Source of the DNA: an uncultured Bacteroidales bacterium
GTDB lineage: Bacteria; Bacteroidota; Bacteroidia; Bacteroidales; P3
Assembly (NCBI GenBank): GCA_947174375.1
Contig: CAMWIS010000021.1
Location: 1-16,485 of the forward strand
Length of the DNA stretch: 16,485 nt
Direction of reading: 5' to 3'
The position numbers were made by a program, and so were the translations under genes. Below the pieces are notes generated by a model that saw nothing but the letters and a program-made list of their open reading frames with translations, searched no databases and was not told where the DNA came from. Below, piece by piece: positions 7,476-14,821 of the stretch. The number at the start of each line of letters is the position of its first letter. The first letter of the stretch is position 1.

Positions 7476-8043
7476 GGCAACCTCCTTCCGATGCTAAGGT
7501 GTTGAACGCACGTTCCAACGCGTCGCAATAGGCGCGGGAACTGATCGTGGCCGCCGTAATCGCGTCCACGTCGCCGCCGTCTTTCTTGACGCGCAGTTTG
7601 AAAGTTTGCGGGTGGCGGTTCTCGAACTGACCGGCGAATTTGGCTTCGGTCATCTTAGAGCCCAAGCCCGGCGTTTCGGCGTGTTGCAACACCTGCACGC
7701 GGTAAATCGTGCCGTCGGGCAACAGGCCGGCCATCAGTTGGATTTCGCCGGCAAAGCCTTTCTTGGTAAACGTTTGGATGGCGGTGCCCACGGGCACGTC
7801 CTGCGCATAGGCCGTGTAGGCCGTCAACGCACCGTTGCCGTCGGGCGTTTCAATCTGCCGGACTTCCAGGCGGTCGAAATCCGGCAGGACGGCCTTGATG
7901 GCCTCCTCCTGTTTCTCTTTCTCCGCCTGGGCTATTTGGGATTTGGTGAGCAGGTACATCCCGCCGACACAGCTGCCGGACAGCACCGTGACGCAGAGCA
8001 GGCTCACCACCATGTTCCTGAGGGTTGAAGCTTTCTTTTCCAT
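7468..8043 (-). CDS. rnfG: Rnf electron-transport complex subunit RnfG (covalent FMN)
   Basis: This 191-residue subunit is anchored by one N-terminal helix (about residues 11-32) with an FMN-binding domain outside the cytoplasm. The FMN is attached by ApbE to a threonine in a [S/T]GAT motif. Here the site reads DAITAATISSRA, so Thr166 in TAAT is the expected acceptor, with Ala in the Gly position. HAETPGLGSKM (121-131) is another family motif. The frame is open to 8097, but I chose the ATG at 8043 (MEKKASTLRN). It lies 4 bases after the rnfD stop and gives the normal size with the membrane anchor near the start. The longer reading would overlap rnfD by 50 bases. It overlaps rnfE by 8 bases. 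Confidence 0.93.
   Translation of the reverse strand: MEKKASTLRNMVVSLLCVTVLSGSCVGGMYLLTKSQIAQAEKEKQEEAIKAVLPDFDRLEVRQIETPDGNGALTAYTAYAQDVPVGTAIQTFTKKGFAGEIQLMAGLLPDGTIYRVQVLQHAETPGLGSKMTEAKFAGQFENRHPQTFKLRVKKDGGDVDAITAATISSRAYCDALERAFNTLASEGGCHE
7481..7485 (-). promoter_or_regulatory. Shine-Dalgarno sequence for rnfE
   Basis: GGAGG on the minus strand lies 5 bases before the rnfE ATG, within the last codons of rnfG (Glu-Gly-Gly). Strong sites are unusual in this window. It may ensure enough RnfE from a start embedded in the upstream gene. Confidence 0.55.
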
Positions 8044-8047
8044 AGTC

Positions 8048-9070
8048 TTAGCAACCGTAACGTTTGGGTTTGAAGCCGCGGTTGATGAGCGGCACAAACG
8101 CGTTCATAATCAAAATGGCGAACGAAACGCCTCCCGGATAGGCGCCGAAGTTGCGGATCAGGATGGTCAGCAGACCGCAACCGAGGCCGAAGACGATTTT
8201 GCCCCAGGGCGTCATGGGCGAGGTCACCATATCGGTGGCCATGAAGAACGCGCCGAGCATGATGCCGCCGGTCAGGAGGCTGAAGCCGGGCGGCAGGAAG
8301 GCCTGCGGGTCGGCGGCGTACAGGATGGCCGCGAACACGAAGGCCGAACCGAGGAAGGCCACCGGGATATGCCAGGTGATGATGCGCCGCCACAGCAGGA
8401 ACAGGCCGCCGAGCAGAATCGCCAGCACCGATACCTCGCCGAGCGAACCGGCGCGATGGCCGGTCAGCAGTTCCAGGGGCGTGACGCCGAGCGTCCGCAG
8501 GCTTTCATCCACCGAAATGCCCTGTTGCAGGTTCTCTTTAATCAGGCTGAGGGGCGTCGGGCCCGTGAGGGCGTCCGCCGCGTTGAGGACAAACTCCGGA
8601 TTTGCCTGGTCGATGGGCTGCGGCCAAGTCGTCATGGCCACGGGGAACGAAATCAACAGGAAGACGCGGCCCACCAAAGCCGGGTTGAACGGGTTGTTGC
8701 CCAAGCCGCCGTAGGCCATTTTAGCCAGGCCGATGGCGGCCATCGCGCCCAAGACCGTCATCCACCAGGGCAACGTGGCCGGCAGGTTGAAGGCGAGCAA
8801 CAGCCCCGTGATAACGGCCGAGCCGTCTTTTAACGAGCAGGGCTTCTTGAGCAGGAAGCGCTGGATCAGCCATTCGCAGGCCATGCAGGCCGCCGTGCTG
8901 ACGAGAATCGTCCGCACGGCCGGCAGGCCGAAATAATAAATGGAGACCGCCAGGGCGGGCAGCAGGGCGATGACGACGCCCCACATGATTTTGGCGACGC
9001 TTTCGGGGCCGTGTATGTGCGGCGAACCGGAGACGACCAATTTTCGGGAAACGGATTTTTCGTCCGACAT
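8048..9070 (-). CDS. rnfD: Rnf electron-transport complex subunit RnfD (covalent FMN)
   Basis: This 340-residue polytopic membrane protein is homologous to NqrB. It begins with a short cytoplasmic segment containing VSGSPHIHGPESVAKIMW, then has many hydrophobic helices. Family motifs include GGLGNNPFNPALVGRVFLL (121-139), GGIMLGAFFMATDMVTSP and a C-terminal GAYPGGVSFAILIMNAFVPLI. The covalent-FMN site is DALTGPTPL, so Thr172 is the likely acceptor (usual form SGAT; here TGPT). Its ATG overlaps the rnfC stop by one base (TAATG), and it ends 4 bases before rnfG. Confidence 0.95.
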   Translation of the reverse strand: MSDEKSVSRKLVVSGSPHIHGPESVAKIMWGVVIALLPALAVSIYYFGLPAVRTILVSTAACMACEWLIQRFLLKKPCSLKDGSAVITGLLLAFNLPATLPWWMTVLGAMAAIGLAKMAYGGLGNNPFNPALVGRVFLLISFPVAMTTWPQPIDQANPEFVLNAADALTGPTPLSLIKENLQQGISVDESLRTLGVTPLELLTGHRAGSLGEVSVLAILLGGLFLLWRRIITWHIPVAFLGSAFVFAAILYAADPQAFLPPGFSLLTGGIMLGAFFMATDMVTSPMTPWGKIVFGLGCGLLTILIRNFGAYPGGVSFAILIMNAFVPLINRGFKPKRYGC

Positions 9071-10404
9071 TATTTTGTGGTATTACGGTTTCTGATAATT
9101 TGATTGACTTTGTTCTTGCCCAGGCGGAGCGTGTCGAGCAAGGGCCGGAACGAGGGGCAGGTGTACTGGCAGCAGCCGCATTCGATGCAGTCGGTGATGT
9201 GGTGGTGTTCGCACAAGTCCATGCGCTGGTGTAGCACGGCGGCGTGCAGCAGGTAGGGTTCCAATCCCATCGGACAGGCCGCCACGCATTTGCCGCAGCG
9301 GATGCAGTGCGCCACCGTGCCGCGGTGCGCCTGTTCGTCCGGCAGCAGCAACAGGGCCGAGAGCCCTTTCGTGACCGGCACGTTCAGGTGCGGCAGCGCC
9401 TTGCCCATCATCGGGCCGCCCGCGATAATCTTGCCCGTGTTTTCGGGCAGGCCGCCGCAGGCTTCGACGAGCGCGCTGACCGGCGTGCCGATTTTGACCC
9501 AAAAGTTGCGCGGTTCCTTGACCATCGGCCCCGTGACGGTCACGAGCCGTTCGGTCAGCGGCTTGTGCTTCTGCACGGCTTCATAGACCGCAAAGCAGGT
9601 GCCCACGTTTTGGATGACGCAGCCCGCGTTGATGGGCAGTTTGCCGGACGGAACCTCGCGTCCGGTCAGCGCCTTGACCAACTGTTTCTCCGCGCCTTGC
9701 GGGTATTTCATTTTAAGCGCTTCCACCGAGATGCCGTCGTAGGCGGCGGCCTTCTCTTTCAGCAGCGCGATGGCTTTCGGCTTGTTGGCTTCGATGCCGA
9801 TGATGGCCTTGTCAACGGAGAGGGCTTTCATCAGGATGGAGACGCCCACCAAAATCTCGTCGGGCTTGTCCAACATCAGCCGGTAGTCGTCAATCAGGTA
9901 AGGTTCGCATTCCACGCCGTTCACGAGCAGGTAGTCGGCCTTGCAGTCTTTCGGAATCGAGAGCTTGACATGGGTCGGGAAGCAGGCGCCGCCCAGGCCG
10001 ACGATGCCCATGGCCTTGACCCGTTCGATGATTTCCGCCGGCGAAAGCCGTATCTCGCGGTCGAGCGTCGGGTCATCCGAAATGAAATCCTCCGCCTCGT
10101 CGCCGTCGGGTTGAATGAAAATGGCCGGCCGCGCGAAATTGCCCGCGTCGGGGGCTTCGGCCACGTTCTGCACCGTGCCCGATACCGGCGCGTGGACGAC
10201 CGAACTCAGGAACGCCTGGTTTTCGGTCAGCGGCTGCCCGCGTTTCACCTTGTCGCCCTTTTTGACGATGGGCGTGGAGGGCGCGCCCAAATGCTGGCTG
10301 ACCAAGATGCAGTAGGGCCCGTCGAACGGCAGGACTTGCGCCGGCGCGTCCGCGTTGAGTTTGTTGTCGTTGGGGTGAACCCCGCCTTTATGGAATGTCT
10401 TCAT
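9070..10404 (-). CDS. rnfC: Rnf electron-transport complex subunit RnfC
   Basis: This 444-residue peripheral cytoplasmic subunit carries the NADH/FMN site and passes electrons between NAD+ and the rest of the complex. In order: a biotinyl-lipoyl-like N-terminal domain (FHKGGVHPNDNK, then VVHAPVSGTVQNV near 69-81), the glycine-rich nucleotide/FMN-binding motif GLGGACFPTHVK (136-147) with NGVECEPYL (163-170), an SLBB-like segment, and two [4Fe-4S] clusters. The clusters are held by C367-x2-C370-x2-C373-x3-C377 and C406-x2-C409-x2-C412-x3-C416. The length is typical of the compact RnfC seen outside Proteobacteria, without the long Ala/Lys-rich tail of E. coli RsxC. It starts 17 bases after rnfB. 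Confidence 0.96.
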   Translation of the reverse strand: MKTFHKGGVHPNDNKLNADAPAQVLPFDGPYCILVSQHLGAPSTPIVKKGDKVKRGQPLTENQAFLSSVVHAPVSGTVQNVAEAPDAGNFARPAIFIQPDGDEAEDFISDDPTLDREIRLSPAEIIERVKAMGIVGLGGACFPTHVKLSIPKDCKADYLLVNGVECEPYLIDDYRLMLDKPDEILVGVSILMKALSVDKAIIGIEANKPKAIALLKEKAAAYDGISVEALKMKYPQGAEKQLVKALTGREVPSGKLPINAGCVIQNVGTCFAVYEAVQKHKPLTERLVTVTGPMVKEPRNFWVKIGTPVSALVEACGGLPENTGKIIAGGPMMGKALPHLNVPVTKGLSALLLLPDEQAHRGTVAHCIRCGKCVAACPMGLEPYLLHAAVLHQRMDLCEHHHITDCIECGCCQYTCPSFRPLLDTLRLGKNKVNQIIRNRNTTK

Positions 10405-10421
10405 GGTTTTCTCTCAAAGGT

Positions 10422-11255
10422 TTAGTTGGACGATGCGGGGATGGCCGGCTGGGTCGCGACGATGGATTTCCGCGGGCAGACCTCCACGCAGGTGCCGCAG
10501 TGCGTGCAGCGTGTGAAATCGATATAGGCCAGGTTGTTTTCCACCTTGATGGCGCCCACCGGACAGCTTTTGGCGCATTTGCCGCAGCCGATGCAGGCCG
10601 ACAGGCAGTGTTTCATGGCCAGGGCGCCCTTGTCTTCCGTATGGCAGCCCACATAGATGCGGCCTTCCTGCGCGTGTTTGTAACGCAGCTCGATGATGCC
10701 GCGCGGACAGGCCTTGACGCAGTTGCCGCAAGCCGTGCAACGGTCTTCGTTGACGGTGGCCAGACCGGTTTTCGGATCCATCGTCAGGCAGTTGAACGCG
10801 CAGGCCCGCGTGCAGTCGCCCAGGCCGAGGCAACCGTAGCTGCAACCGTTCTCGCCGGCGTGCAGGCTGTGGGCGAAGGCGCAACTTTCCAAGCCTTCGT
10901 AGGCCGTTTGGCGGATGCTGTTCAGGTGGCCGCCCTGACAGCGCACCACCGGAATCTTGACTTCGCACGTATCCGCGTGCATCCCCATGAGTTCGGCCAC
11001 CGCCGCCCATTCTTCGTTAGAGCAGACCGGGCAGTGGAGGTCGGTTTGCCCATTGCTTTCCACAAGGGCTTTGGCCAGGTCGCGGCAGCCCGCCTTGCCG
11101 CAGGCGCCGCAGTTGGCGCCCGGCAACCGTTCGGCCACGAGGTCGATGCGCGGGTCTTCCTCCACCTTGAATTTCATGGCGATGAAATAGAGCACGACGG
11201 CTGCGATGAGGCCGGTGGCGGCCAAGAGCAGAACCGCATAGAGAAACGTCGTCAT
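10422..11255 (-). CDS. rnfB: Rnf electron-transport complex subunit RnfB (polyferredoxin)
   Basis: This 277-residue subunit is the entry point for electrons from reduced ferredoxin. It has one N-terminal membrane helix (about residues 5-26). A four-cysteine cluster domain follows (C49, C52, C57, C75: GANCGACGKAGC and a Cys near HCPV). Next is a cysteine-rich ferredoxin region. Classic C-x2-C-x2-C-x3-C sets are at 173-183, 221-231 and 250-260, and an irregular set at C138, C142, C148, C152 and C156. This gives room for about five [4Fe-4S] clusters. It is the first rnf gene, 27 bases after purN, so purN and rnf may share a transcript. Confidence 0.95.
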   Translation of the reverse strand: MTTFLYAVLLLAATGLIAAVVLYFIAMKFKVEEDPRIDLVAERLPGANCGACGKAGCRDLAKALVESNGQTDLHCPVCSNEEWAAVAELMGMHADTCEVKIPVVRCQGGHLNSIRQTAYEGLESCAFAHSLHAGENGCSYGCLGLGDCTRACAFNCLTMDPKTGLATVNEDRCTACGNCVKACPRGIIELRYKHAQEGRIYVGCHTEDKGALAMKHCLSACIGCGKCAKSCPVGAIKVENNLAYIDFTRCTHCGTCVEVCPRKSIVATQPAIPASSN

Positions 11256-11282
11256 AGGTCGATGTGTTATTCGGTGAGGTAC

Positions 11283-11894
11283 TTATTTGGATTGGAACGG
11301 GGGCAGCGTCTGCAATACCCATTGTTCGATGACTTCGGGAAAGTGGCGGTATTCCAGCCCGTGCACTTTCTCGGCGATGCGGTCGGGCGTATCGTCGGGC
11401 GAGAGCGGACAACGCGCCTGGAACAGGATGGCGCCGCGGTCGTAGTGCTCGTCCACGAGGTGAATCGTGATGCCGCTTTCTTTCTCCCGGTTGGCGGCCA
11501 CGGCTTCGTGCACGTGGTGGCCGTACATCCCTTTGCCGCCGTAAGCGGGCAGCAGGGCCGGGTGGATGTTGACGATGCGTTGCGGGTAGGCGGCCGTCAG
11601 GTAGGCCGGAATCAGGCTGAGGTAACCGGCCAGCACGATATGCGTGATGCCGTGCGTCTTGAGCAGGTCGAGCACGGTTTCGGGCTCTTTGAGCCGGCTG
11701 TCGGGCAGGTAAATGGCCTCCATGCCGAGATTGGCCGCGCGTTGGGCCACGTAGGCCTGTTTGCGGTTGTAAAAGACCGGCCCGATTTGAAACTGCGGCT
11801 TGTCTTTGAAATACAGGGCGATGCGCTCGGCGTTCGTCCCGTTCCCGGATGCGAAGAGGGCGATGCGGAAACGGGCCGGCGTAGAACTTGTCAT
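11283..11894 (-). CDS. purN: Phosphoribosylglycinamide formyltransferase
   Basis: PurN transfers a formyl group from 10-formyltetrahydrofolate to GAR, the third step of purine synthesis, in the cytoplasm. The motifs are complete: ASGNGTNAERI (phosphate binding, residues 15-25), AGYLSLIP (89-96), the catalytic NIHPALLPAYGGKGMYG (Asn109 and His111) and VDEHYDRGAILFQ with Asp148. The frame is open to 11921. I chose the ATG at 11894 (MTSSTPARFRIALFASG), which gives 203 residues and the normal short lead-in, and leaves the AT-rich region upstream for a promoter. It is the first gene of the long minus-strand run leading into rnfBCDGEA. No functional link between PurN and Rnf is evident. Confidence 0.94.
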   Translation of the reverse strand: MTSSTPARFRIALFASGNGTNAERIALYFKDKPQFQIGPVFYNRKQAYVAQRAANLGMEAIYLPDSRLKEPETVLDLLKTHGITHIVLAGYLSLIPAYLTAAYPQRIVNIHPALLPAYGGKGMYGHHVHEAVAANREKESGITIHLVDEHYDRGAILFQARCPLSPDDTPDRIAEKVHGLEYRHFPEVIEQWVLQTLPPFQSK

Positions 11895-11918
11895 AGGGGT
11901 TATATTTATAATAGAGTA

Positions 11919-11926
11919 CAAATTTA
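11919..11926 (-). promoter_or_regulatory. Candidate -7 element for purN
   Basis: On the minus strand this reads TAAATTTG, matching TAnnTTTG, 24 bases before the chosen purN start. A clear -33 TTG at the right spacing is not seen. An inverted repeat (11939-11958) occupies that position instead. A transcript from here would carry purN and probably the rnf genes. Confidence 0.35.
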
Positions 11927-11938
11927 CTAAAATAAAGT

Positions 11939-11958
11939 GACTTCGGCCGGTCGAAGTC
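11939..11958. repeat. Inverted repeat in the purN-acpP intergenic region
   Basis: GACTTCG and CGAAGTC, exact reverse complements of 7 bases, are separated by 6 bases (GCCGGT on the plus strand). It sits 12 bases upstream of the candidate purN -7 element, where a -33 element would be, and about 155 bases before acpP. No T-run follows on either strand, so it is not an intrinsic terminator. A regulator-binding site for purN is possible but untested. Confidence 0.45.
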
Positions 11959-12051
11959 GGGCGTTTCGGGAAAGTTTTTAACGATTTGGCTTATATTTGT
12001 TTGTTAATCAGTGATTTTGTTTTGTTAGTTTTTTGCGGCCCCGCCGATTTG

Positions 12052-12082
12052 TTGGTAAAAATGTAAAATTGTGTTTACTTTG
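12052..12082 (+). promoter_or_regulatory. Promoter for acpP-fabF-rnc
   Basis: TTG at 12052-12054, a 20-base spacer, then TTACTTTG at 12075-12082 (consensus TAnnTTTG, one mismatch), followed by the frequent C. This is the Bacteroidota sigma-70-type arrangement. Transcription would begin near 12089, leaving a leader of about 25 bases before the acpP ATG with no Shine-Dalgarno, as is usual in the phylum. A second perfect -7 match, TATATTTG at 11992-11999, lacks a good -33 partner. The intergenic stretch 11895-12113 shows no other gene. Confidence 0.6.
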
Positions 12083-12113
12083 CATTCGTGTTTAACCAAA
12101 AACTAATTGCATT

Positions 12114-12350
12114 ATGTCTCAAATTGAAAACGACGTAAAGGCTATCATTGTTGATAAGCTTGGCGTAGATGAGAAGGAAGTTACGGCTTCCGCCAACTTC
12201 ACGAATGACTTGGGTGCTGATTCGTTGGATACGGTAGAGCTGATCATGGAATTTGAAAAGAAATTCAATATCTCGATTCCGGACGATCAGGCGGAAAAAA
12301 TCGCGACCGTAGGGGATGCTATCGCTTACATCGAACAGAACAAGAAGTAA
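12114..12350 (+). CDS. acpP: Acyl carrier protein
   Basis: This 78-residue acidic protein carries growing fatty-acid chains as thioesters on a 4'-phosphopantetheine arm. The arm is attached to Ser37 in the GADSLDTVELIMEFE motif. The rest is the standard four-helix ACP fold with IPDDQAEKIATVGDAIAYI at the C-terminus. It is followed 21 bases later by fabF, its main partner enzyme. Codon use is biased and less GC-rich than neighbouring genes, as expected for a very highly expressed protein. The start is fixed by the family N-terminus (MSQIENDVKAIIVDKLGV). Confidence 0.97.
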   Translation: MSQIENDVKAIIVDKLGVDEKEVTASANFTNDLGADSLDTVELIMEFEKKFNISIPDDQAEKIATVGDAIAYIEQNKK

Positions 12351-12371
12351 ACCTTTTTCCTCTAGGATTTT

Positions 12372-13625
12372 ATGGAATTGAAGAGAGTCGTGATAACGGG
12401 CGTGGGAGCCCTGACGCCCATCGGCAATACGGCCCCGGATTACTGGGCCGCCTTGTTGAGAGGGGAAAGCGGTTCGGCTCCCATTACCCGTTTCGACGCG
12501 AGCAAATATAAGACGCAGTTTGCCTGCGAAGTCAAGAATTTCGATCCGAGCCAGTTCATGGACCGGAAAGAATTGCGCAAATACGATTATTTCACGCAGT
12601 ACGGTCTCGTGGCCTCCGATGAGGCGGTCGCCGACGCCGGCCTGAATGCCGAAGGCATCGACAAGGATCGTGTGGGCGTTATTTGGGCTTCGGGTATCGG
12701 CGGTCTTATCAGTTTGTTCCACGAAGTCGTGGACTACGCCGGTGGTGACGGCACGCCTCGTTTCAGTCCGTTCTTTATCCCGAAGATGATTGCCGATATC
12801 GCGGCGGGTCATATCAGTATAAGAAACGGATTCAGAGGCATGAACTTCGCCACGGTATCCGCTTGCGCTTCTTCCGCCAACGCCTTGGCCGATGCGTTTA
12901 CCTACATCCGGTTGGGCAAGGCGGACGCCATCGTGTGCGGTGGCTCCGAAGCCGCGGTAACCGAAGCGGGCGTGGGCGGCTTCAACTCGATGCACGCGCT
13001 CTCTACCCGCAACGACGACCCCAAGACGGCTTCGCGTCCTTTCGACAAAGACCGCGACGGTTTCGTGTTGGGCGAGGGGGCCGGTGCGCTGATTCTCGAA
13101 GAATTGGAGCATGCCAAGGCACGCGGGGCCAAAATCTACGCCGAAGTGGCGGGTGCGGGCATGACGGCGGACGCCTATCATATGACGGCGCCGCATCCCG
13201 AAGGGGTATGCGTTCAGCGGGCCATGAGCCTGGCGTTGGAAGACGCCGGTTGCACGCCCGATATGGTGGACCATATCAATACCCACGGCACCTCTACGCC
13301 GGCCGGCGACTTGCCGGAGATTTTGGGCATCAAGAACCTGTTGGGCGCCCATGCGTCCGAGGTCAACGTCAATTCCACGAAGTCCTGCACCGGTCACCTT
13401 TTGGGTGCGGCCGGCGCCATCGAGGCCATCGCTACGGCTTTGGCCGTCAAGAACGACATCGTGTCGCCGACGATCAACCATTTTACGGATGATCCGGAAA
13501 TCGCCGCTTTGGGTCTTAACCTGACGTTTGGAAAAGCGCAGGCGCGCAAAGTGAACGTGGCCATGAGCAATACGTTCGGCTTTGGCGGACACAACGTTTC
13601 GATTGTATTTAAAAAATACGAATAA
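12372..13625 (+). CDS. fabF: 3-oxoacyl-ACP synthase II (KAS II)
   Basis: This 417-residue condensing enzyme elongates acyl-ACP with malonyl-ACP and controls long-chain and unsaturated fatty-acid synthesis. The thiolase-fold catalytic residues are all visible: Cys165 in TVSACASSANAL, His305 in NTHGTSTPAGD, Lys337 in NSTKSCTGH and His342. The phenylalanine gate region GFGGHN lies near residue 403. The length and the start MELKRVVITGVGALTPIGN are canonical. It lies directly between acpP and rnc, the standard acpP-fabF-rnc order of many bacteria. Its stop overlaps the rnc start by one base (TAATG). Confidence 0.97.
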   Translation: MELKRVVITGVGALTPIGNTAPDYWAALLRGESGSAPITRFDASKYKTQFACEVKNFDPSQFMDRKELRKYDYFTQYGLVASDEAVADAGLNAEGIDKDRVGVIWASGIGGLISLFHEVVDYAGGDGTPRFSPFFIPKMIADIAAGHISIRNGFRGMNFATVSACASSANALADAFTYIRLGKADAIVCGGSEAAVTEAGVGGFNSMHALSTRNDDPKTASRPFDKDRDGFVLGEGAGALILEELEHAKARGAKIYAEVAGAGMTADAYHMTAPHPEGVCVQRAMSLALEDAGCTPDMVDHINTHGTSTPAGDLPEILGIKNLLGAHASEVNVNSTKSCTGHLLGAAGAIEAIATALAVKNDIVSPTINHFTDDPEIAALGLNLTFGKAQARKVNVAMSNTFGFGGHNVSIVFKKYE

Positions 13626-14716
13626 TGTTGAAATTGTTTCGTGCAAGCCGGGCTAACCGTGATTTGCGCAGAGCAATAAAAAGTATTCTCGGGTTCTGTC
13701 CCGGGAATATTTTTTTATACCGGTTGGCGTTCCGCCATCGTTCGGCCTCCAAAGTGCTGAACGGCGTGCGGCGCAACAACGAACGGTTGGAATATCTGGG
13801 CGACGCCGTGCTGAGCGTCGTTATCGCCGAGTATCTGTTCAAGAAGTATCCGACTCAGGATGAGGGTTTTCTGACGGAAATGCGTTCCAAAATCGTGAGC
13901 CGCGCCAGTCTCAACAAGGTAGGGTTGCACATGGGCCTGCATAAGATGATTCAGTTGGATCAGGGCCATGGCAACGGCGGTTTCAAGTCGGTGGACGGGG
14001 ATGCGTTGGAAGCCCTGATCGGGGCCATCTTTCTCGACAAAGGCTTTAAGTTTACGAAGAAAATCATCCTTAGGCGGATTGTAGGGATGCACATGGATGT
14101 GGATGAACTCGAACGCAAGGATTGGAACTACAAGAGCAAACTCATCGATTGGTGCCAAAAGGAACGGAAGAAGGTGGATTTCCGCGTCGAATCGTCCACG
14201 CGGCAGGGTAGCAAGAAGTTGTATAAGGTGGAAGTGCGGGTGGACGGCGAGGTTTGGGCCTCGGCCATGGAACATTCGGTCAAGTCGGCCGAACAGTTGG
14301 CGGCCGAAAACGCCTATAAGAAGGTCGTGGATCCGTGGTTGGTGTCGCACGCGCACAAGCACGCGCATCTGGCCGACGATATGGAAGCCGAGAAGCAGCG
14401 TCTCAAGCAGGAGAAAGCCGAACGGCAACGGCAGCAACAGCGCAAGAAGGCCGAGGAAGCCGCGGCTGTGGCGGCGGCCATCGCGATGAGCGAGGCGGCC
14501 GCTGAAAACGCGCCCGAACCCGAACCAGTGCCGGAGCCCGAACCAGCGCCGGAGCCCGAACCAGCACCGGAACAGGCACCGGTCATCCCGTACGAAACGG
14601 TTATGGCAGAAGAACCGGTGGCGATGGCCGCCGAGCCGGTAGCCCCTTACGGCGAATCGGCGGCGGAGCCGGAGGTGGCGGTGGAACCCGAACCCGTGGC
14701 GGAGCCCGAAGCTTAG
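13625..14716 (+). CDS. rnc: Ribonuclease III with long charged, Pro/Glu-rich C-terminal tail
   Basis: The endonuclease cuts double-stranded RNA in rRNA maturation and RNA decay. The N-terminal catalytic domain carries NNERLEYLGDAVLS (Glu53, Glu56, Asp60) and DALEALIGAIFLD (Asp126, Glu129), the four-residue Mg2+ site. A double-stranded RNA-binding domain follows at about 168-236 (KLIDWCQKE ... SAEQLAAENAYKKV). Beyond it is a tail of about 125 residues absent from the E. coli enzyme (226 residues in total). The tail has a His-rich patch (SHAHKHAHLAD), a Lys/Glu/Gln/Arg helix (about 253-280), an Ala-rich stretch, and an acidic region of repeated Pro-Glu-Pro-Glu-Pro-Ala units. The frame is continuous, so this is a real extension. 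The first 26 or so residues (FRASRANRDLRRAIKSILGF) are basic and precede the usual start of the domain. Enzyme identity is certain; the tail's role is unknown. Confidence 0.95.
   Translation: MLKLFRASRANRDLRRAIKSILGFCPGNIFLYRLAFRHRSASKVLNGVRRNNERLEYLGDAVLSVVIAEYLFKKYPTQDEGFLTEMRSKIVSRASLNKVGLHMGLHKMIQLDQGHGNGGFKSVDGDALEALIGAIFLDKGFKFTKKIILRRIVGMHMDVDELERKDWNYKSKLIDWCQKERKKVDFRVESSTRQGSKKLYKVEVRVDGEVWASAMEHSVKSAEQLAAENAYKKVVDPWLVSHAHKHAHLADDMEAEKQRLKQEKAERQRQQQRKKAEEAAAVAAAIAMSEAAAENAPEPEPVPEPEPAPEPEPAPEQAPVIPYETVMAEEPVAMAAEPVAPYGESAAEPEVAVEPEPVAEPEA
14513..14566 (+). repeat. Three tandem 18-base repeats encoding PEPEP[V/A] in the rnc tail
   Basis: Units begin at 14513, 14531 and 14549. The last two are identical except for the final base, and the first differs at several positions. 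Each unit encodes Pro-Glu-Pro-Glu-Pro-Val or -Ala (residues 297-314). Tandem units like this can change in number by slippage, so tail length may vary between strains. Confidence 0.8.
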
Positions 14717-14747
14717 CCGGTCGTCTTATCCAAGAGAATACGTCAAA

Positions 14748-14787
14748 AAGAAACCCCTGCGGAATCGGCGATTCGGCAGGGGCTTTT
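14748..14787. terminator. Terminator shared by rnc (+) and pyrI (-)
   Basis: CCCCTGC (14754-14760) pairs with GCAGGGG (14776-14782), with a second inner stem GAATC/GATTC and a three-base loop. TTTT follows on the plus strand (14784-14787). On the minus strand the hairpin is followed by TTTCTTTTT. It sits about 38 bases after the rnc stop and 40 bases after the pyrI stop, so it can end both transcripts. A small separate hairpin, CCGGC-GCGT-GCCGG (14808-14821), lies directly against the pyrI stop codon. Confidence 0.8.
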
Positions 14788-14821
14788 CGTATGCGGGCGC
14801 ACCGTTTCCGGCGCGTGCCGG

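Noticed and set aside
8044..8097. Longer RnfG start inside rnfD
   Set aside because: The ATG at 8043 fits the 4-base spacing and the usual N-terminal anchor.
10395..11930. A 511-codon plus-strand frame across rnfB and purN
   Set aside because: It is antisense to two well-defined genes, and the translation is rich in Arg, His and Val with no family features.
12075..13646. A 523-codon open frame on the minus strand opposite acpP and fabF
   Set aside because: acpP and fabF on the plus strand are complete with all catalytic residues. The antisense frame has a His/Arg/Gly-rich, domain-free translation typical of a mirror frame in GC-rich genes.
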